23,168 nucleotides of DNA from JBBQWR01 sp038210495 (GTDB taxonomy: Bacteria; Planctomycetota; Planctomycetia; Pirellulales; DATAWG01), in contig JBBQWR010000065.1 of NCBI GenBank assembly GCA_038210495.1, positions 1 to 23,168 of the forward strand, written 5' to 3'. The translations under genes were made by a program, and so were the position numbers. The number at the start of each line of letters is the position of its first letter. Within the stretch, counting starts at the first letter, position 1. The notes under the pieces were generated by a model. It worked only from the letters and a program-made list of their open reading frames with translations, did no database searches and was not told the DNA's origin. Positions 7,877 to 15,470 of this stretch are shown in pieces.

Positions 7877-7892
7877 GGGAGCTTACGCTCCC
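7877..7892. repeat. Short perfect palindrome, REP-like
   Basis: GGGAGCTTACGCTCCC is a 6-bp stem with a TTAC loop in the spacer between the converging membrane protein and lipoprotein genes, just ahead of the shared terminator. Confidence 0.55.
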
Positions 7893-7911
7893 CGCTCGCC
7901 ACGCGCGCAGC

Positions 7912-7943
7912 AAAAAAGCCCTCGGCGGGCGCCGAGGGCTTTT
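7912..7943. terminator. Bidirectional terminator between converging genes
   Basis: Arms 7914-7926 and 7931-7943 form a 13-bp stem (GCCCTCGGC paired with GCCGAGGGC, flanked by AAAA/TTTT) around a four-base loop, with an A run before and a T run after. It can serve the plus-strand membrane protein gene and the minus-strand lipoprotein gene. Confidence 0.85.
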
Positions 7944-7974
7944 GAGGTTCAATCAGGTTCTTTCAGCCGGCGAC

Positions 7975-8550
7975 TTAATAGTTTGCGCTGGCGCCCGTAT
8001 CGACGTTGCCCACCATGTGGAAGTGGTTGTGGTCGATGTACACGACTTCTTGGGCATCCTCGGTCACGGTGGTATACGGCAGCGGCCAGCCGTTGCGGGT
8101 GATTTCGCTGAAGTACACGGTGCACTTGTAATGGGCGTGATGCAGTTGGGCTGGGCCGATCAGCGGATAGACTCGCGGCGGATCGATGTAGTCGGCGATC
8201 TTGTCCTTGACGATCCGCACGTTGTTGCGGTTGCGTTCCCACAACAGCGGCAAGCCACCCCGGACCGGCCGTACCTTTTCCAGGGCGACCATCACTTCGT
8301 CGTCGCTCGGCGTGTCCAGCGCCTGAACCGGACCACCCGGAGCGATCGGACCCAGGACCGGCGCCTTGCCATACCGTTCTCTATCTTGGAACCGATGCTC
8401 TTCTTTGTCTTGGAAATAAGGGCTGACCGGGATCGGAATTGAGAAGGCGCCGAGGGCGGGGCCTTCTTTGGCAATCCAGAAACAGCCTGAGTTGGTTAGC
8501 GTCGTAACCGCCAACAGCAGACCGGCGGCCCAAAGCGATTTGGATGACAT
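7975..8550 (-). CDS. Conserved-looking lipoprotein, function unknown
   Basis: 191 residues from ATG 8550, with GAGGAG eight bases upstream supporting this start. The N-terminus is a lipoprotein signal: SLWAAGLLLAVTTLTNSGC, with the lipidated Cys at about 23. The mature protein has no recognisable catalytic motif. It contains a Pro/Gly-rich stretch (residues ~60-80) and a C-terminal half with many His, Tyr and aromatic residues, including HHAHYKCTVYFSE and DHNHFHMVG. This part looks like a compact beta domain, and the His clusters could bind metal (inference). It is probably anchored in the cell envelope and transcribed alone, ending at the shared hairpin. Confidence 0.8.
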   Translation of the reverse strand: MSSKSLWAAGLLLAVTTLTNSGCFWIAKEGPALGAFSIPIPVSPYFQDKEEHRFQDRERYGKAPVLGPIAPGGPVQALDTPSDDEVMVALEKVRPVRGGLPLLWERNRNNVRIVKDKIADYIDPPRVYPLIGPAQLHHAHYKCTVYFSEITRNGWPLPYTTVTEDAQEVVYIDHNHFHMVGNVDTGASANY

Positions 8551-8793
8551 CGACGAACTCCTCGACTGAGTTATTCCGGTCGCCCGGCTGATTTGAATTT
8601 GCTCGAATAGCTACGGGGCTCGCGAATCGATTTCGCCCTCGCCCACGAAGCTCTGAAATGCCAGTGCTAGTTATCGTGTGAAGCTGGGCCAAACTTGCGG
8701 ATTTATCCGGTTGTATCGAAAAATCCTAGTAAGGCGGCGAATAACCCACAGACTGGGCAAGGTAGGCGATCAGACGAAAACAAGCAGGAGTTA

Positions 8794-8873
8794 GACAGGA
8801 TTAACAAGATTAACAGGATTCAGATCGAAGGCATTTTTCAAGGAAAAATCCTGAAAATCCTGTTAATCCTGTC
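8794..8873. repeat. CAGGATTAACA inverted repeat element
   Basis: The left arm (8794-8823, GACAGGATTAACAAGATT and onward) pairs with the right arm (8851-8873, CTGAAAATCCTGTTAATCC and onward); the left arm has an extra nine-base direct repeat (AGATTAACA). It is AT-rich compared with its surroundings. It looks like a dispersed hairpin element with no coding potential. Confidence 0.8.
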
Positions 8874-8927
8874 GATTCTGTCTTCGTGGCTTCGCGATTC
8901 GATTACGTTTATCTCTTGCCGACCGCG

Positions 8928-8971
8928 GAATAAAACGAGCCTCTGCCGGCATGATTGCGCGGCAGAGGCTC
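8928..8971 (-). terminator. Terminator of the BON-domain gene
   Basis: GAGCCTCTGCCG (8937-8948) and CGGCAGAGGCTC (8960-8971) make a perfect 12-bp stem with an 11-base loop. On the minus strand it is followed by GTTTTATT. It lies about 45 bases after the stop at 9018. Confidence 0.8.
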
Positions 8972-9017
8972 CGATGAAATCGACGGCAACTTTGGGAATG
9001 GGTCAGGCCGGCTGATC

Positions 9018-9842
9018 TCAGTCCTTGAAGTCCAGCATCCACCAGCCGTTGTGCCATTCCAAGCTGACCTTGCGCCAGCCGAGCGGAACCTGCGGATAGG
9101 GATAGAACGGACCGATGAACGGCCACGCAGTCGGGGAATACTGTCGCGGATAGGTCACGGCCGCGTAGTTCGGCGCCGAAGCGTAACTGGGCCAAGCATA
9201 GCCCGGCATGTTCGGACGATCGAAGTGGGCCGGGGCGACGCCGCCATTGGGAGTCGGAGCATAGGCCGGGATCGGGCTGCCGTTGGGCACGTTTTCAGCC
9301 ATGCCCATGCCTTGCGGACCGGGTTGTCCCGGCTGCATGCGCGAAGCCATTCGCGGCCCGGCCGGCGCCAGGGCCAACGGCGGAGCATTGGTCGAATGCG
9401 AAGCGGCCACGACCGAACGGGACGAAGGGGCTTGAGCTTGCGGAGCGGCCGGCGCCGGTGTCTCGTACTGCATCTGCATGCCAACGGCCGTCTGAGCTTG
9501 CGGCGCCGCAGACGGCCCGCCCGAAGCTTGCTGGACGGCCGCATCGCCGCCGCCGGCGATGGTCAAGCCGTTCATGATCTTGTCGATGCCGGGTACGTCT
9601 TGGACGACTTCCAAGGCGGCGCCGAGCTGCTGCTGGGTTCGCACGGAGCCGGTGAGCCACACCGTGCCGTCTTTAACCTTGGTCTTGATCGTGTAGCCTT
9701 TCAAGACGCCGGCCTTGCCGCTTTCGCGGAGCTTGGTGGCAACCTGATTGGCCGTGTCCTGATCTTCCTTTTCGCCGGCCATCAGCCAAGTCGGCCCGAT
9801 GGCCAAGCTGGCGATCGCCAAACTCAAAAACAGTCGTCGCAT
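9018..9842 (-). CDS. Exported BON-domain protein
   Basis: 274 residues from ATG 9842, chosen because AGGAGG lies five bases upstream and a signal peptide starts there (MRRLFLSLAIASLAIG, likely cleavage near LMA-GE at residue ~19). Residues ~25-95 look like one BON domain: an N-terminal helix with ATKLRESG, then VKDGTVWLTGSV, then VVQDVPGIDKIMNGLTI. BON domains bind membranes or lipids, and the protein probably acts in the periplasm. Residues ~100-240 form a long Pro/Ala/Gln/Met-rich linker of low complexity. The last ~30 residues are compact and Trp-rich, ending GWRKVSLEWHNGWWMLDFKD, which suggests a separate small domain or docking tail. Transcribed alone, with a clear terminator. The precise role is unknown. 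Confidence 0.8.
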   Translation of the reverse strand: MRRLFLSLAIASLAIGPTWLMAGEKEDQDTANQVATKLRESGKAGVLKGYTIKTKVKDGTVWLTGSVRTQQQLGAALEVVQDVPGIDKIMNGLTIAGGGDAAVQQASGGPSAAPQAQTAVGMQMQYETPAPAAPQAQAPSSRSVVAASHSTNAPPLALAPAGPRMASRMQPGQPGPQGMGMAENVPNGSPIPAYAPTPNGGVAPAHFDRPNMPGYAWPSYASAPNYAAVTYPRQYSPTAWPFIGPFYPYPQVPLGWRKVSLEWHNGWWMLDFKD

Positions 9843-10505
9843 GGTTCCCTCCTGTGAAATCAGCAATTCCCAAAGATGGTCGATAATCGCGAACCGTTTC
9901 GAACGCGGGTCAATCTGGCGGGATCCACGGGACCCGGCCGGCTCGTCCGGTTCAACTCATGTCTATTGTGTGGCCATTGGATGTGGCGAGCGAAATCGCG
10001 AGGAGGATGAGATCACCGCTCGGCTGGAAGTCGTCCGAGCGGACAACCGCGTGGCTCTCAAGATCCCTTCGATGCGCAACGCGCGCCCAACAAAACCTAC
10101 TTGCCTGACAATAGGTGTCGGTTGCCGATTATGCCGAAGGGGAGTTTTTTTTCGGTTTTACGGTTCGTCCGGCCTGTAGCGACCGAGGCCCGGGATCGCG
10201 ATTATCGACGGATGCCTTTATCAGCCAATCGTTTAGGGAAAAAGAAGCCATTTGCCAGCAGTGCAAAATATTCCGAGGGCCTGGACGTGGTCAGCGGTTG
10301 AATTGAACGCCGCTCGTCGTGCAACGGTTCGCGATTTGTCGTCGTTCTGCATTTCATCTGCGTGAGCGGCTTGTTTGGGGCGCGAATAGAGCTTCCTCTG
10401 CACGACGGCCTATTGGCACGTTTTGTAAAGCTAGGTAGGATCGAGGTTCCCGCCGCGCCGATGCAACGTCGGCCTTTCCTGCCCGCCCTGTTAATCATCT
10501 CAAGG
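9843..10505. other. Long divergent spacer upstream of the cytochrome operon
   Basis: 663 bases between the divergent BON and cytochrome genes. Seen in it: the candidate BON promoter, an 8-bp hairpin (10016-10023 with 10035-10042) and a T8 run at 10145-10152. No supported gene is present. Open frames exist because the DNA is GC-rich, but none has family resemblance together with a properly spaced ribosome binding site. The right part may belong to the cytochrome gene if one of its upstream start codons (GTG 10362 or ATG 10461) is used. Confidence 0.5.
9883..9913 (-). promoter_or_regulatory. Candidate promoter of the BON-domain gene
   Basis: On the minus strand TTGACC (9908-9913) is followed after 19 bases by GATTAT (9883-9888). 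Transcription would begin about 35 bases ahead of the start codon. The -35 is good; the -10 and the spacing are imperfect, so this is tentative. Confidence 0.35.
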
Positions 10506-12587
10506 ATGCGTTGCGTGAAGTCGCTGCGCGGTCATCCGGCCCAGTCAATCTGGTTCGCCGCCATTTTATCGCTGCTCGGCGTCGCCGGCGCGCGCGCTGA
10601 CGATGGCGGTGTTCGAGCATCCGATCGCAGAACGGCCGCCGCCGGCAAAGCGCACGCCGTCGACGAAACGTCCGCCGCCGATAAAACGCTCGCCGCCAAC
10701 ACAACGTCAGATGACCCCCTCGCATTCAACCGCGACATTCGTCCGCTTCTCAGCAAGCATTGCTTCGCTTGCCACGGCGAGAAGAAACAGGAAAACGGCG
10801 TCAATTTCGCCGCGATGACGAGCATCGCCGCGATCTTGAACCATCGCGACGCGTGGCAGAAAGCCCAGGTGGCGTTACACGGCGAGGAGATGCCACCCGA
10901 CCCGAGCGAGACGGGCTTCACCGCCGCCGATCGCGCGAAGCTATCGGCGTGGATTCACGACAAAGTCGAGACCATCGATCGCGCGAGCCCCATCTACCTC
11001 GACCCCGGCCCGCCGCTCGCGCGACAATTGACCCGCGCCGAGTACGACAACACGCTCCGCGATTTGCTCAAGGTCGATTTCTCGGTTTCGGATCGGGCTG
11101 GCATTCAATCCGAGGAAGTGGTCGACGGCTACGACAATCTAGCTGGCCGACAGGTCATCGACGAGCCGCTCCTGGAGAAGTATTTCTCCGGCGCCGACGC
11201 CGCGCTGGAATGGCTATTCGGCGATCCCAACCGCAACGGACACGTCAAAGCGGCCCAAGAGGCGCTGCTCATCGCTCGACCAGGCAAAGACGACAAAGAA
11301 CCCACGCCCCGCGAGGCCGCCAAGAAGGTGCTCGACCGCCTCGTGCGCAGGGCTTACCGTCGGCCTATCGAATCCCCGGAAATCGACCGCTTGCTGGTGA
11401 TTTTCGAGCGCGCCATCAAGAAGGGCGACGCCTATGAACCGGCCTTGAGCAAAGCAATCAAACCGGTTCTCGTATCGCCGCACTTTTTGTATCGGCTCGA
11501 GCGAGATCCAACCCAATCGGGGTCGACGGACGCCTGTCGAGTGACCGATCACGAACTCGCCACGCGGCTGTCGTATTTTTTGTGGTCGACGATGCCCGAC
11601 GACGAACTAGCCAGGCTGGCCGACGAGGGCAAGCTCTCCGACCCGGACGTGCTCGCCGCGCAAATCAAGCGAATGTTGGCCGACGGTAAAGCCAGCGAGC
11701 TGACCGAGCATTTCGCCGCCCAGTGGCTGCAACTGAAGCGGCTGGACCATGCACTTCCGGAGCGGAGCTACTTTCCAACGTTCACGGGTTCTCTAAAAAA
11801 TGCAATGCGGCAAGAAATGCGGATGTTCTTCGACGGCCTGCGGACGGAAGACCGCAGCATTTTGGATCTTCTTGACGCCGATTACACGTTCGTCAACGAC
11901 GAATTGGCCAAGCACTACGGCTTGCCCGACCAGAAAGACAACGCGGCGGCGAAGGGAGACCAGATGCGAAAAGTCTCGTTGCGGCCCGAGGATCATCGGG
12001 GTGGCCTCCTCGGCATGGGCGGGATGCTAACGGCCACGTCGCATACCGACCGCACGAAGCCCACGGCCCGCGGCAAATGGATTTTGGAAGTCGTGCTCGG
12101 GACGCCCCCCGCGCCCCCTCCGCCAAACGTCGGCGCCCTCACGCCGCCTAAAAACCGCCCCGAGCCCAAGAGCGTTCGCGAGAAACTGGCTTTGCACGCC
12201 AGTAATGCGACATGCGCGGGCTGCCACAAAAAAATCGATCCGCTTGGGTTCGCGCTCGAAAACTACGATGCGATCGGGTCGTGGCGAGAGAAGATTGGCG
12301 GCGACCCGGTCGACAATCTGGGCCAGCTTCCTGGCGGCAAAGAGTTTCACGGCGCCGACGACTTAAAAACGGTGCTTCGCGATCGGCAGCCCCAGATCGT
12401 GCGAAACATGATCGTGCAAGTCATGACATATGCGTTGGGCCGGCACGTCGAGTATTATGACGAGGCGGCAATCGCGCAAATTACCGACGCGCTGGCCAAG
12501 GACAACTATCGATTTTCAACGTTGATTCGGGGCGTGGTGACAAGTCGGCCATTTTTGTATCGCAAGAGCATGGGAGACGGGAAATGA
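10506..12587 (+). CDS. Planctomycete cytochrome c-type protein (PSCyt1 + DUF1587/1595/1592/1588/1585)
   Basis: 693 residues from ATG 10506. The start is uncertain: GTG 10515 has an AGGA eight bases upstream, while ATG 10461 and GTG 10362 are longer options. All give an export signal ending near GVAGARA. In order: a heme c motif CFACH (about 86-90) after FNRDIRPLLSKH; DUF1587 with LTRAEYDNTLRDLL; DUF1595 with RRAYRRPI; DUF1592 with VSPHFLYRLE and LATRLSYFLWSTMPDDEL; DUF1588 with TSHTDRTKPTARGKWILE; a second heme-type motif CAGCH (about 570-574); and DUF1585 at the end (MIVQVMTYALGR). The protein is probably periplasmic and redox-active. Its substrate is not established for this family, although such proteins are numerous in planctomycetes. 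It overlaps the DUF1552 gene by ATGA, so the two are translationally coupled. The last codons (GDGK) come from a GGGAGACGGGA repeat unit. Confidence 0.9.
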   Translation: MRCVKSLRGHPAQSIWFAAILSLLGVAGARADDGGVRASDRRTAAAGKAHAVDETSAADKTLAANTTSDDPLAFNRDIRPLLSKHCFACHGEKKQENGVNFAAMTSIAAILNHRDAWQKAQVALHGEEMPPDPSETGFTAADRAKLSAWIHDKVETIDRASPIYLDPGPPLARQLTRAEYDNTLRDLLKVDFSVSDRAGIQSEEVVDGYDNLAGRQVIDEPLLEKYFSGADAALEWLFGDPNRNGHVKAAQEALLIARPGKDDKEPTPREAAKKVLDRLVRRAYRRPIESPEIDRLLVIFERAIKKGDAYEPALSKAIKPVLVSPHFLYRLERDPTQSGSTDACRVTDHELATRLSYFLWSTMPDDELARLADEGKLSDPDVLAAQIKRMLADGKASELTEHFAAQWLQLKRLDHALPERSYFPTFTGSLKNAMRQEMRMFFDGLRTEDRSILDLLDADYTFVNDELAKHYGLPDQKDNAAAKGDQMRKVSLRPEDHRGGLLGMGGMLTATSHTDRTKPTARGKWILEVVLGTPPAPPPPNVGALTPPKNRPEPKSVREKLALHASNATCAGCHKKIDPLGFALENYDAIGSWREKIGGDPVDNLGQLPGGKEFHGADDLKTVLRDRQPQIVRNMIVQVMTYALGRHVEYYDEAAIAQITDALAKDNYRFSTLIRGVVTSRPFLYRKSMGDGK
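12572..12582 (+). repeat. Heptad repeat unit at the cytochrome/DUF1552 junction
   Basis: GGGAGACGGGA matches the heptad family seen at 4592-4665, 6478-6499 and 14110-14128. Here it encodes the last residues of the cytochrome protein and lies just before the ATGA start/stop overlap. A single unit could also be chance. Confidence 0.5.
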
Positions 12588-14071
12588 ACGCCGCTGAATC
12601 GAAGCCGGGCGTATCGCGACGGGCGTTTTTGCAAGGCGCCGGCGCCTGCGTCGCGCTGCCCTATCTGGAATCGCTCGCGCGCGGCGCGACGGCCTCGGCG
12701 ATGGCGAAACCGCCCTTGCGATTGGGAATCTTTACCGTCACCGGCGGCACGGTCAGCGAATCGTGGGTTCCCCAAGAAACCGGCCCGCTGGGTAAGCTGC
12801 CGTCGATCCTGCGTTCGCTCGAGCCGCACAGGAGCAACCTCTTGGTGCTCTCGAATCTTTCGCATTCCGGGCAATCGGACAACGTCAACGCCCATCAACA
12901 TTGCGCCTACATGCACCTAACTGGCGCCGACAAGGTGGGCATGGTTAACGGCAAGCCGATAACGCTCGTCGGCACGGAAAAGGATTCCAAGACGACCGCC
13001 CTCTCAATCGATCAACGGGCCGCCGAACTCGTGAAAAACGACAGCTTGATTCCCTCGCTGGAGATCGGTTACGCCGGAGGCGAAACGTCGTTCAGCTATC
13101 GCCGCAACGGCAGCAATGTGCCCTTCGAGAAGGACCCTCGCCTGATCTTCAAGCAAATGTTCAAGGGCCGTTCGCTGGTCGCCCCGAATTGGTCGCGACG
13201 CACGGGCCAGCCCATCGACCCAATGAAGGCGCCAGTGATCGATGACACCTACGACAAGCAAGTTGTCGATCTCGTGCTCGACGACGCCAAACGGCTGAAC
13301 AAGCGATTGGGAGGCGCCGATCGGCAAAAGCTGGGCGAATATCTCTCGGCCGTCGACGAGATCGAGCGTCGTATCAACCGCGCACAAAATCGCTTGGCGC
13401 TCGAAGCGGCCGATCTTGCGCAGCCCGGGCCATCGCATCCGACTCGTCCGGAGCATTTGCCGACCGACATGCAATCGTCCGATCGCATGCTCAATCTCGT
13501 GCCCCGAAATCCGGCCATCCACGAGGAATACATTCGCTTGATGGCCGACCTGCAAGTCTTGGCTTTTCAAACCGACACGACCCGCGTCTGCACGATGGGG
13601 GTCGGCAGCGACGAAGCCCTGTTCCCCGGTGTCGTCACGGTTGGCTACGAGCGGCACGCGCACACGCTCGAGCATCAAGGCAACGCCGACCGCGTGGAAA
13701 ACGCCGATCCGATTTGCCGCGAGGCTTGCCGGCAAATTCACGCCTGGTACACGCAATATTTCGCCTATCTGATCGAGCGGATGAAGTCGATCGACGAAGG
13801 GGGCTCGACGCTGCTGGACAACAGCATGCTGCTCTACACCTCGTACATGGCCAACGGCGGTCACGGCACGCAAAACTATCCGGTCCTGGTGGCTGGCGGC
13901 GGTGGCGGCACGTTTAAGCTCGGGCGGCACGTCGCGTATCAAAACGAAACGCCGATGGCCAACTTGTACGTCGAATTGCTTGCGCGAATGGGCGATACCT
14001 CCGGCCAATTCGGCAACAGCCGCACCTCGCCCAAGGCCGCCTACAACGGTTGCCTACCTGATCTGATCTGA
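12584..14071 (+). CDS. DUF1552 family exported protein
   Basis: 495 residues. The ATG overlaps the stop of the preceding gene (ATGA). The N-terminus has a twin-arginine-like signal, VSRRAFLQGAG (RR at 12-13) followed by a hydrophobic stretch, so export by the Tat route is likely. The remainder fits DUF1552: an early PPLRLGIFTVTGG block, NLSHSG with many His (about 93-108), a central RLNKRLGGADRQKLGEYLSAVDEIERRI helical region, TTRVCTMGVGSDE, HTLEHQG, and a late STLLDNSMLLYTSYMANGGHGTQNYPVLVAGGGGG. The last resembles the metal-binding end of alkaline phosphatase-like or DUF1501 proteins, but an activity is not established. The partner is the upstream cytochrome protein; these two families are regularly found side by side in planctomycetes. 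Confidence 0.9.
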   Translation: MNAAESKPGVSRRAFLQGAGACVALPYLESLARGATASAMAKPPLRLGIFTVTGGTVSESWVPQETGPLGKLPSILRSLEPHRSNLLVLSNLSHSGQSDNVNAHQHCAYMHLTGADKVGMVNGKPITLVGTEKDSKTTALSIDQRAAELVKNDSLIPSLEIGYAGGETSFSYRRNGSNVPFEKDPRLIFKQMFKGRSLVAPNWSRRTGQPIDPMKAPVIDDTYDKQVVDLVLDDAKRLNKRLGGADRQKLGEYLSAVDEIERRINRAQNRLALEAADLAQPGPSHPTRPEHLPTDMQSSDRMLNLVPRNPAIHEEYIRLMADLQVLAFQTDTTRVCTMGVGSDEALFPGVVTVGYERHAHTLEHQGNADRVENADPICREACRQIHAWYTQYFAYLIERMKSIDEGGSTLLDNSMLLYTSYMANGGHGTQNYPVLVAGGGGGTFKLGRHVAYQNETPMANLYVELLARMGDTSGQFGNSRTSPKAAYNGCLPDLI

Positions 14072-14109
14072 CCGCTCTCCTAGTCAGCGTCGCCCCCGAC
14101 GTCGTCGTC

Positions 14110-14128
14110 ACTCCCGTCTCCCGTCTCC
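14110..14128 (-). repeat. Heptad repeat between the DUF1552 and propeller genes
   Basis: ACTCCCGTCTCCCGTCTCC is two and a half units of the GGGAGTC/GGGAGAC family on the minus strand. It lies 11 bases before the propeller start codon, where a ribosome binding site would be expected. Confidence 0.8.
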
Positions 14129-14139
14129 ATTACCCCCCC

Positions 14140-15027
14140 ATGCCCGACGCCCCACTGACCGGCGCCGTCTTCATCGCCGTCGGCGAGGACGGTCTGCGCA
14201 CGTTCTCGCGCGATGGCCGAAAATGGACGCATCGCCAAACGGGCAAGGATGGCGAGATGTACGTCAGCGTCTGCTTCGGCAATGGTCGCTGCGCCGTTGG
14301 CGGTCGCTATGGCGGAGACAATATCTTCGCCGCGACCGATGGCGGCGTCGCATGGCAACCGACCAAAAGCGACGCCGAATACGCTAACTTCGTTCGCGCG
14401 ATGGTCTTCTTCGGCAAGCGATTCATCGCGATCGGCGGCGATGGCGGGGCAAGCAAGCTCTTTATCATCCCGTCAACCGACGGCGTGAAATGGGAACCGC
14501 AACAGACGATGTCCGGCAAGCATCTGTTGCGTCGATTCGCCCAAAGCGGCGATCTGCTCGTGGGTATCGGCGACTACGGCCGCCGCGGCGCCTCGCGCGA
14601 CGCCATTCAGTGGAAAGACGCCAAAGACTATAAGCCGGTCGATGCGTTGATCGACGTAGCCTTCGGCGCCGGCGTGTTTGTCGGTGGCGGTCTGCACGGC
14701 CTGCGAATGCGGAGCATCGACGGCATCGAGTGGACCGATCGGGTCGTGGGCGAAGAGGGCGAGCATATCAACGCCATGATCTTCGACGGGAAGCAGTTCC
14801 ATGGCATCGGCCAAGGCGCCACCTACGTCTCGAGCGACGGCAAGAAATGGGACCGGACCGTGAATACAAATGCGCCCACTGCGGCCGCGTTCGGCGGTGG
14901 AGTCTTCGTGGGCTCGTTGTGGCCCGGCCGAATGCTCCGATCCATCGACGCTGTCCACTGGGCGGAAGTCGTCAAACTGCCCAAGCACGTGGAATCGTTG
15001 GCCTTTGGCGAGCTGGGCGCCGTGTAG
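14140..15027 (+). CDS. Seven-bladed beta-propeller-like protein
   Basis: 295 residues from ATG 14140, the only standard start visible before the frame runs back into the end of the DUF1552 gene. Seven copies of an (S/T)xDxxxW motif are seen, with Trp at residues 29, 72, 118, 158, 198, 237 and 274. The spacing is 37-46 residues, each copy preceded by an F(V/I)GxG-like strand. This predicts a seven-bladed propeller resembling sialidase/BNR-type repeats. No enzyme active site can be assigned. It follows the DUF1552 gene after 68 bases and ends the cytochrome operon, so it is probably a partner of that module. Unlike the two genes ahead of it, it has no signal peptide, and a heptad repeat occupies the place of its ribosome binding site; a lost N-terminus is possible. 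Confidence 0.75.
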   Translation: MPDAPLTGAVFIAVGEDGLRTFSRDGRKWTHRQTGKDGEMYVSVCFGNGRCAVGGRYGGDNIFAATDGGVAWQPTKSDAEYANFVRAMVFFGKRFIAIGGDGGASKLFIIPSTDGVKWEPQQTMSGKHLLRRFAQSGDLLVGIGDYGRRGASRDAIQWKDAKDYKPVDALIDVAFGAGVFVGGGLHGLRMRSIDGIEWTDRVVGEEGEHINAMIFDGKQFHGIGQGATYVSSDGKKWDRTVNTNAPTAAAFGGGVFVGSLWPGRMLRSIDAVHWAEVVKLPKHVESLAFGELGAV

Positions 15028-15049
15028 TCGCGCCGAGTCGCCAGGCCCC

Positions 15050-15077
15050 TTGTTGGCATTCCAGGCGGAGTTATAAT
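15050..15077 (+). promoter_or_regulatory. Promoter of the tRNA pair
   Basis: TTGTTG (15050-15055) and a perfect TATAAT (15072-15077) are separated by 16 bases. Transcription would start about 20 bases before tRNA-Asp. It lies just after the propeller gene. Confidence 0.7.
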
Positions 15078-15103
15078 CGGCAGTTCCCCTTTTGCGATCG
15101 TCC

Positions 15104-15177
15104 GGGGGTGTAGCTCAGTTGGTTAGAGCGCCAGCCTGTCACGCTGGAGGCCGCGGGTTCGAGTCCCGTCACCCTCG
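15104..15177 (+). tRNA. tRNA-Asp (anticodon GTC)
   Basis: 74 bases with a full cloverleaf. The acceptor GGGGGTG (15104-15110) pairs with CACCCTC (15170-15176) with one G-U pair, discriminator G15177. The D arm is GCTCAGTTGGTTAGAGC. The anticodon arm is CCAGC-CTGTCAC-GCTGG with GTC, and the T arm is GCGGG-TTCGAGT-CCCGT. CCA is not encoded. Confidence 0.97.
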
Positions 15178-15190
15178 CTTCATTTTCAAG

Positions 15191-15221
15191 CCGGCTGAAA
15201 TCTCGACTCACTTTCAGCCGG
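15191..15221. repeat. Inverted repeat between the two tRNA genes
   Basis: CCGGCTGAAA (15191-15200) and TTTCAGCCGG (15212-15221) are perfect 10-bp inverted arms around 11 bases. There is no T run, so this is more likely a processing hairpin or REP element than a terminator. Confidence 0.6.
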
Positions 15222-15300
15222 GGCAAGCAGCGGCGCCGCCAGAGACAAGTCAGTTTTCTCGGCCGTCCTCATGGTCTAAAGCAAAGACCGATTCCCAAGC

Positions 15301-15373
15301 GCGGGCGTAGCTCAGTTGGTAGAGCGGTAGCTTCCCAAGCTGCATGTCGAGGGTTCGAATCCCTTCGCCCGCT
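15301..15373 (+). tRNA. tRNA-Gly (anticodon CCC)
   Basis: 73 bases with a full cloverleaf. The acceptor GCGGGCG (15301-15307) pairs with CGCCCGC (15366-15372), discriminator T15373. The anticodon arm is GTAGC-TTCCCAA-GCTGC, so the anticodon is CCC, as in the glyU-type tRNA. The T arm is GAGGG-TTCGAAT-CCCTT. CCA is not encoded. It lies 123 bases after tRNA-Asp and is probably on the same transcript. Confidence 0.95.
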
Positions 15374-15470
15374 TTAACGTAAGCGCAGCCGAAATCACGA
15401 CTTAGATTTCCTGCCGGCGGTCGGCGGCGCGGCCATTTTTCCCGAGGACAAATGCGGCGTTCCCACTGGA

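Larger units (their letters stand above)
8551..9017. other. Gene-free spacer with a dispersed hairpin repeat and a terminator
   Basis: 467 bases between two minus-strand genes. It contains the CAGGATTAACA inverted repeat (8794-8873) and the terminator of the BON-domain gene (8928-8971). The part nearest 8551 should hold the lipoprotein promoter, but no clear -35/-10 pair is visible. No credible small gene is seen. Confidence 0.6.

Noticed and set aside
8955..9857. A 300-codon plus-strand frame opposite the BON-domain gene
   Set aside because: The Arg/His/Gly-rich composition fits a shadow frame. The minus-strand gene has a signal peptide, ribosome binding site and terminator.
10010..10111. 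A 33-codon frame next to AGGAGG
   Set aside because: The AGGAGG touches the ATG, leaving no spacing, and the product has no recognisable feature.
9799..10179. A plus-strand frame extending into the spacer before the cytochrome gene
   Set aside because: It starts inside the BON gene on the opposite strand. One stretch looks protein-like (REEDEITARLEVVRADNRVAL), but there is no start signal or family match.
13004..14008. A 334-codon minus-strand frame opposite the DUF1552 gene
   Set aside because: It is antisense to a conserved family with clear motifs and has no independent support.
15374..15470. A terminator between tRNA-Gly and the beta-helix gene
   Set aside because: The GC-rich stretch followed by ATTTTT does not form a clean stem that I can support.
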